Assembly (NCBI RefSeq): GCF_011075055.1
Contig: NC_058139.1
Location: 15,025,584-15,089,583 of the forward strand
Origin: Mangifera indica
Taxonomy: Eukaryota; Streptophyta; Magnoliopsida; Sapindales; Anacardiaceae
Length of the DNA stretch: 64,000 bases
Reading direction: 5' to 3'
Part shown: positions 58,884 to 64,000 of the stretch, in pieces
Layout: each line of letters begins with the position of its first letter
Position numbering within the stretch: position 1 is the stretch's first letter
Program-made: the position numbers and the translations under genes
The notes under the pieces: model-generated
What the model was told of the DNA's origin: nothing
The model's input: only the letters and a program-made list of their open reading frames with translations
The model's database searches: none

Positions 58884-60291
58884 TGAAGGATTGAATAGTC
58901 TAAGAAAAGGGTGAATTAGGCAATTTAAAACACTTTTTACCAAATTTAATAATTAAACCAATTTATGCAACTTAATGAATGTTGATTATTTTTAATAAAA
59001 TTTATGAAAATATCAAGAAATATTTTGAATAATCAACACAAGATATAAATTTGAGGGATGAGAAAAATAAAACAAGCAATGTATAGTGGTTTGACATAAC
59101 CCAGCTTATATCCACTCCTCTAAGATATCTCCCTTAGAGTATTCTACTAATTCTTTGTTAACAAAACCTCAACCAAGTTTTTCTTCACAGTACAAATAAC
59201 TTCCAATATGTTATTAACCTTTACATGTGTTATAACTCATTTTCTCTTACTAGAAATCTCTAGTCTCTTCAAAAAGTGAACTTCACTCTTTTATAATATA
59301 ATTTTTTTTTTTTGGAGAAAATAAAGTTTAAAACTCTCTCAAAGAGTGAATATGAAAGTTATAGTTTGACACAACTCAACACAGGTACATTCAAGAAAAT
59401 GAATGAGCAAGGGTTTTGATTAAAGAGAAGAATTTATAAGTGAATAGTTCAATAACAATTTGCTCACAAATGTATGAAAGTTTCTAGTTGCAAAAAGTCA
59501 TTCTCAAGTGGATTTGATTGAATTTATATAGGGAAAAATAAGGAAAGTTATCATTGTGCAAAAAACTAGTCATTGTAATATTTCAGAAAACGTAAAATTT
59601 GGTGAACTAGATATGACATGACATTTCCGTGACATTAACCATTAGAAAATTTATAGTCCAATTTGGTCGACTAAAAAGAATTCGATCGATCGAATTTTTG
59701 AAAGCCGAAATATATGACTTTTGGATGATCCAACAATCATTATTCAAAAATTCGGCTAGTCAAATTCGGTAAACCAAATTTATTCACTTTGCCCCTTGAA
59801 TTTTTGAAAAATTACAATTTCCCCTTAAACATTTAAAAAGGACAATTAAACCCATTTTGAAAAAATCTTTCAAAACTAACTTTTAGATGTGAAAATGTAG
59901 TCCACAAAACTTCATACTTTTAAATGAGTTAATGAAATTTGATAAAAATTTGTTTTAACTCAATAAGTTTGAAAAATGACATTTTAACCCAAAAATTTGA
60001 AAGATATGAAAACAATTTTTTAAGTGAGCTTTCACATGTAAACAAATTTTCCAATCAAAACTAGTGTTTTAACATACAAAAATCATCTACCTAAACTTGA
60101 GTTTTTTTTCAATCATAAAAAATTCTTCACTTGAGTCTTGTCTTTGACTTTATCTTAATACCTTTTTAAATGCATTAGGAAAATTCTTGTAATCTAAGCT
60201 CATATTCAAGTAAAGTCATTAGTCAATATGATTAGAGACATATTAGTTTGTTATTACCAAAATAAAAGCATAATAACTCCTTGAGTTAACA
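58884..60291 (-). mobile_element. Solo LTR, minus orientation (1408 bp), inverted copy of 56575-58010
   Basis: On the minus strand it runs TGTTAACTCAAGGAG...ATCCTTCA. A perfect 5 bp TSD, TTAGC, lies at 58879-58883 and 60292-60296. It aligns end to end with the reverse complement of 56575-58010, including the TATA box (minus-strand TATATAAA at 59523-59530). It is an independent insertion, shown by its own TSD. Confidence 0.88.
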
Positions 60292-60296
60292 TTAGC

Positions 60297-61031
60297 CTAG
60301 CGAGAGAGGCTTTAAACCACTCTCTAAATTGCTTGAAGATCAATTTTCTAATATTGTTTAGTATCATTTTCTATTAGGCATTGTTAGAATTATGAGAGAG
60401 TTAGATATGTCGATGTCCTCCTTCTAGCACCAAACTATTGATGTGATTTTTTATCACTAACCAATGTATGCAATTTAGAGTTTGCGTTAGATAGACGATG
60501 GTAGTAGTGATTCAATATAAGAAGACTCAAGCAAGTCTGGTATAGATTTGTGAAAAAGTTTAAGGAGATAAATTGAGATAGGTAAAAGAAATAGAAATAA
60601 CATATGAGTTACTAGTGGTTCGGCTCGGTGATTTGAAAGCCTATGTCTACAATGTTCTTGCTAGTTTTAATACAGTATAGGAATGATACAAAATGACACA
60701 TCTTGTGTCTATTATTCTATCCATTTTTGTCCCTATGATCAAGTTTTTTGGAATAAAAATATATTTAACCATTGTTTCATTTAGGGTTTTAACCTATGAC
60801 TTAAATTTAAATGGATGACGTTATGCATATATCAATGATATTTTCTTTTTAATTTATGTGGAAGTTAACATTTTGTTTGACGATAATTATGCAAATTTTG
60901 TACTATAGAATTTAACTAAATTCATTTTTTGATAACTACATAAAACCTTCTTTATATAAACTATAGATTTGATGTCGTCTAGTCATTTGTCATGAAGTAT
61001 TAAATCTATGTAGACTTTGGGTTGAAGACTT
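60297..61031 (-). repeat. LTR-like repeat (60437-60760) and flanks
   Basis: 60437-60760 is the partner of 36478-36790. On the minus strand its CA end is followed by TTTGGTGCTAGAAGGAGG (60418-60435), a primer-binding-like context, so it is an LTR of a minus-strand element whose interior is almost gone. The remainder to 61031 holds nothing recognised. Confidence 0.45.
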
Positions 61032-61036
61032 ATTTA

Positions 61037-61531
61037 TGTTAGAATATACTGAGCTTATAAGTATAGAGATCAAAACCTATACTTCATAAAATTAATTGGT
61101 TTGTGTTAAGATCTAATCTACTACACTTATATATCATTTATTCATATTGTTTTTATTAGATGTGAGACTTTAGTCTCTAACACTCTCCTTCAAGTGCAAC
61201 CACCATAGCTGTTAGATCCGTCGTTTACTTAGGTGCGTCGTCACTTGGTATGAGCACCACTTTACGCTGTTAGTCCTCCGTTTAGCTGGGAACGTTGTCA
61301 CTTGGTATTATGATCACTTTAGATTGTTAATGTCGAAGCATTTTAGGTTGTTAGCCCACTTATTTGGTTTTGGACTTTGATACCATATCAAAATATATTA
61401 TGCTTATAAGTATGAAGATCAAAACTTATATTATACAAAACTAATTAATTTGTGTTAAGATTCAATCTATGACACTTATATATCATTCACTTATATTATT
61501 TTTATTATATGTGAGACTTTAATCTTCAACA
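61037..61531 (-). mobile_element. TRIM element (495 bp) with two 146 bp LTRs and perfect TSD
   Basis: LTRs are 61037-61182 and 61386-61531, both 146 bp and direct. On the minus strand the upstream LTR (61531-61386) is followed by the primer-binding motif TGGTATCAAAG, and the downstream LTR is preceded by a purine tract (TTGAAGGAGAG). A perfect 5 bp TSD, ATTTA, lies at 61032-61036 and 61532-61536. The ~200 bp interior is non-coding and has a partial internal repeat ('gtcacttggtat'). It depends on other elements for movement. Confidence 0.9.
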
Positions 61532-61692
61532 ATTTAATCATTATCTATTAATCGATGTGTCTTACCATATTTCAAGTGTTTAACTTCAGAGTGATCAATT
61601 TGCTCCTGTATCAATAATAAATTGCTACATGATTTTGTAGGCTAATTCATTTTCGTATAGAAGAATTAAAAGCTCTGTATTATAAACCCGGA

Positions 61693-61693
61693 G

Positions 61694-61731
<38 letters not shown>

Positions 61732-61768
61732 CTTACTCTAAAAATATATATATATATATATATACACA
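61693..61768. repeat. Compound microsatellite (AT)n-(GA)n...(AT)n-(AC)n
   Basis: An AT run, then about ten GA dinucleotides, a short spacer, and a second AT run ending in a few AC. Confidence 0.95.
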
Positions 61769-61769
61769 C

Positions 61770-64000
61770 ATAAATATTAAATACGAAAAGAAAGAAAGTG
61801 AATAGACAGCTCAACGGAGGGGGAGGAAAGAGAATAAAGTGAGTAAACAGAACTTTATTGGGGTGATGAAAGAGGTGGTAACAGTAAAAAGGCCATTAGT
61901 AAATGTAGTTAAGAACGGGGGCAATGTAATTAGATGTTGGCAAATTTAATTCCATTCCGTAGCGACTCTTTAACCCAAAAGAAAAGTCGCTAATTGGGGG
62001 CTGCCCTTTTTCTTGACATGCCTACCTCTAAGTATTCTTCAAGGTCTTCTAGTTGTGCATATATAAATATATATATTCTCATGCTTCAGTTATACACAAA
62101 GTGCATGAAAAAAGGGGCATCGAAGCAAGAGGAAGATACCCAAGTGAAGCAACATAGGGGGAACAACCTTTTCTTTTACCCTTGTTTGTTACAACCCCAA
62201 AAATCAAATCAACCAGCTTTCTTCTTCAACAAGCTTCAGCATTTCTTTCACCTAATTCTTTCTGTATTTACATTTAATTATTCATAATCCCTATCACATC
62301 TCACATAATTGCTGGCATATATGTTAACACACGCTCCTTTTGCACGTGCGAATCTTTGCTTGTGTGGGGAATTTAGTTGATTGCATGTTTCTGAAAGTTG
62401 GTCCCATGTCTTCTCTTTCATACATGGGACCTTTTCGATTATATGTAGGCAGAAAAGATTACCCTTCCGATCAATCTCATTTATTAAACACTTAACAAAA
62501 CACGACACAAACATTATATTTCTTGTGAAACACACTAACCTTTTTTTTTTCTTTTTTCTTACAAGTTTGAAACTTCTGTCCCCTCTTCTTATTTTCTTTC
62601 TCTATACTAATTGACTATATATAGCTATAATAATCAATCCCTAATTATCTACCGTGGTTAACAATGATCATCAACTATTGTTTCTCAATAATTATCAAAC
62701 ACGTTTCCTTCTACATAGTTCACATTCTTTTCTTCTTTCAAATGTCTATTATTACAAAAGATTGAATAACGACAATCAGATAGATATACAAAATAATCAT
62801 GATTATACGTGAGTCTTGCGAAATAGATGCTTTTCTCATGAAAGTAAAGCAGAAGGGAAAAAAAAAAAAAGTGAAAAGAGTCAGATTCAGTGAACAATAC
62901 TTCATCTAATGTAAAGATATATGATTAATAAAGAAGGTTGAACGGAAGTCTCACGTGAGATAAATAATGACAGTGTTAATTTACAGACAAACATGGCAGA
63001 TAGACTAAATATAAAGAAGGTCTACCGAATTTATTTTTGCCTTAGAGTTGGCAGTAAAAAGCAATCTCTTCACTAACATTACAAACCGCATGCATTAAAC
63101 TTATACATGTTGTTTTCTTTAGTTAAATATTAAATTGAAAAGGGCAGGCTGGCTACTATATTTTTGCATTGAATTATCAGATAATTAGAGAGATTATAGA
63201 ACAAATTTAAAGAAGAAATAGATTAATACCTACTTAGAAAAGAAGCAAAAGAATGTACAGGATAGCTTGTCTTTGCTCTCCAAAGACGTGATTTTACAAC
63301 TTTAATATTTGCTCTTTTGTCTCCAATCTCTCACTTTCTTTATCTCTACTACGTGCAATTTTTCCTATATTCTTCTTTTGCCTTTTATTTTTTGAAACTA
63401 TTGCTATGATTATGGTATATATTAACAAAAAATGAAAGTGAATGGACAATCCATCGATCCCCTTCAAACTGTCAATACAAGTTTGAAACTATTATACTGA
63501 TCAAGCAAGTAAAACACTACCTCTAGTTTAATAAAGGGTCTCACAACTCATTTTTTTTATACGTGGAGTCTCACTTTTTGTCCCTTAAACTGTTTTTACC
63601 TACATTTGAAGCTTAAACATTAACATTCTTTTATTTACATTTGTTATGTGAAAGTTTTCAATGGATCTAACTGGTGTTTGGGTGCCATAATTTATCTCTA
63701 TGAGCCTCAATGTAACTTTCATCATTTATGTCAAAAGCAAAGTAGGGTAGGAGACTATATACAAAAAATAAATAAATAAATGCTTTTTAATTGTTTGCGA
63801 TTAGACAATCTTTCATTTTTACCCGTCATTAAAACAAGTAACAGTATTTCTAGAAGAGTTTTAAATGCACGAGGAAAATTAACGTAAACGTAGATTTTTA
63901 TTTGGAGGGAAGAAATTCAAGATTTCCGGTTGGGGCCAGAAATGAAGATGATGAAGGTTAGATAAGTTTCCCTTTTTAAAGAAAGAAGAATAAAAGTGGT
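61770..64000. other. Intergenic; no gene recognised up to the window end
   Basis: Less repeat-rich than the rest of the window, with pyrimidine-rich stretches (about 62160-62270 and 62535-62610) that could belong to a leader or promoter. ORFs of up to 97 codons (61994-62287) show no recognisable domain. A small (AAAT)n run lies near 63767-63781. A gene starting just beyond 64000 cannot be excluded. Confidence 0.35.

Noticed and set aside
56575..60291. Single foldback transposon with 1.4 kb terminal inverted repeats
   Set aside because: Each arm has its own TG...CA ends and its own flanking 5 bp duplication, which fits two solo LTR insertions better. There is no TSD outside the pair.
63949..63990. 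Possible gene start (ATG AAG ATG ATG AAG, then GTTAG as donor) at the window end
   Set aside because: Only five codons before the edge of usable sequence, with no supporting promoter or downstream exon visible.

Overview
This is an AT-rich plant nuclear window, most likely from a eudicot; the species cannot be named from the sequence. The evidence is GT-AG spliced genes, a plant-type MACPF gene, and dense layers of degenerate Ty1/copia and Ty3/gypsy elements, LINE, hAT, MITE and TRIM elements. Only two host protein-coding genes are convincing. All exon and element boundaries were worked out by eye from splice sites, reading phase, repeat alignment and target-site duplications (TSDs).

Region by region. 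(1) 1-5100: an old direct duplication, then a minus-strand Ty3/gypsy element with two ~800 bp LTRs and a truncated LINE nested inside it. (2) 5128-6100: a decayed fragment of a tandem 5S rDNA array, two 5S-like units ~500 bp apart with recognisable spacers. (3) 8126-13863, minus strand: a complete seven-exon MACPF-domain gene (601 codons predicted) with a hAT-like MITE in its last intron. (4) 14.2-17.2 kb: a possible hAT-like remnant and two adjacent MULE-type MITEs. (5) 17.8-31.0 kb: dead retroelements, mostly on the minus strand: gypsy protease-RT-RNase H, two copia bodies with LTRs, and a gypsy integrase. (6) 32215-35369, plus strand: a two-exon gene for a very acidic K/E-rich protein built from ~10-residue repeats. 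A one-base deletion relative to its own repeat splits the reading frame. (7) 36.5-41.5 kb: LTR-derived debris. (8) 41.6-45.5 kb: a minus-strand gypsy gag region interrupted by a 2.7 kb hAT element with a perfect 8 bp TSD. (9) 45.5-55.5 kb: a plus-strand copia element whose 5' LTR is split by another LTR element and whose interior has lost most of pol. (10) 55.6-60.7 kb: gypsy LTR-like DNA carrying two solo LTRs of one family in opposite orientation, which makes a ~3.7 kb palindromic structure. (11) 61037-61531: a 495 bp TRIM element with a perfect 5 bp TSD, followed by ~2.4 kb with no recognisable gene.

The two host genes have no evident functional link. The MACPF protein belongs to the plant CAD1/NSL1 group, known for regulating cell-death and immune signalling. 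The repeat protein is of unknown function. No new multi-gene system was found. The points most worth following up are the 5S rDNA remnant, the frame-split repeat gene and the palindromic solo-LTR pair.
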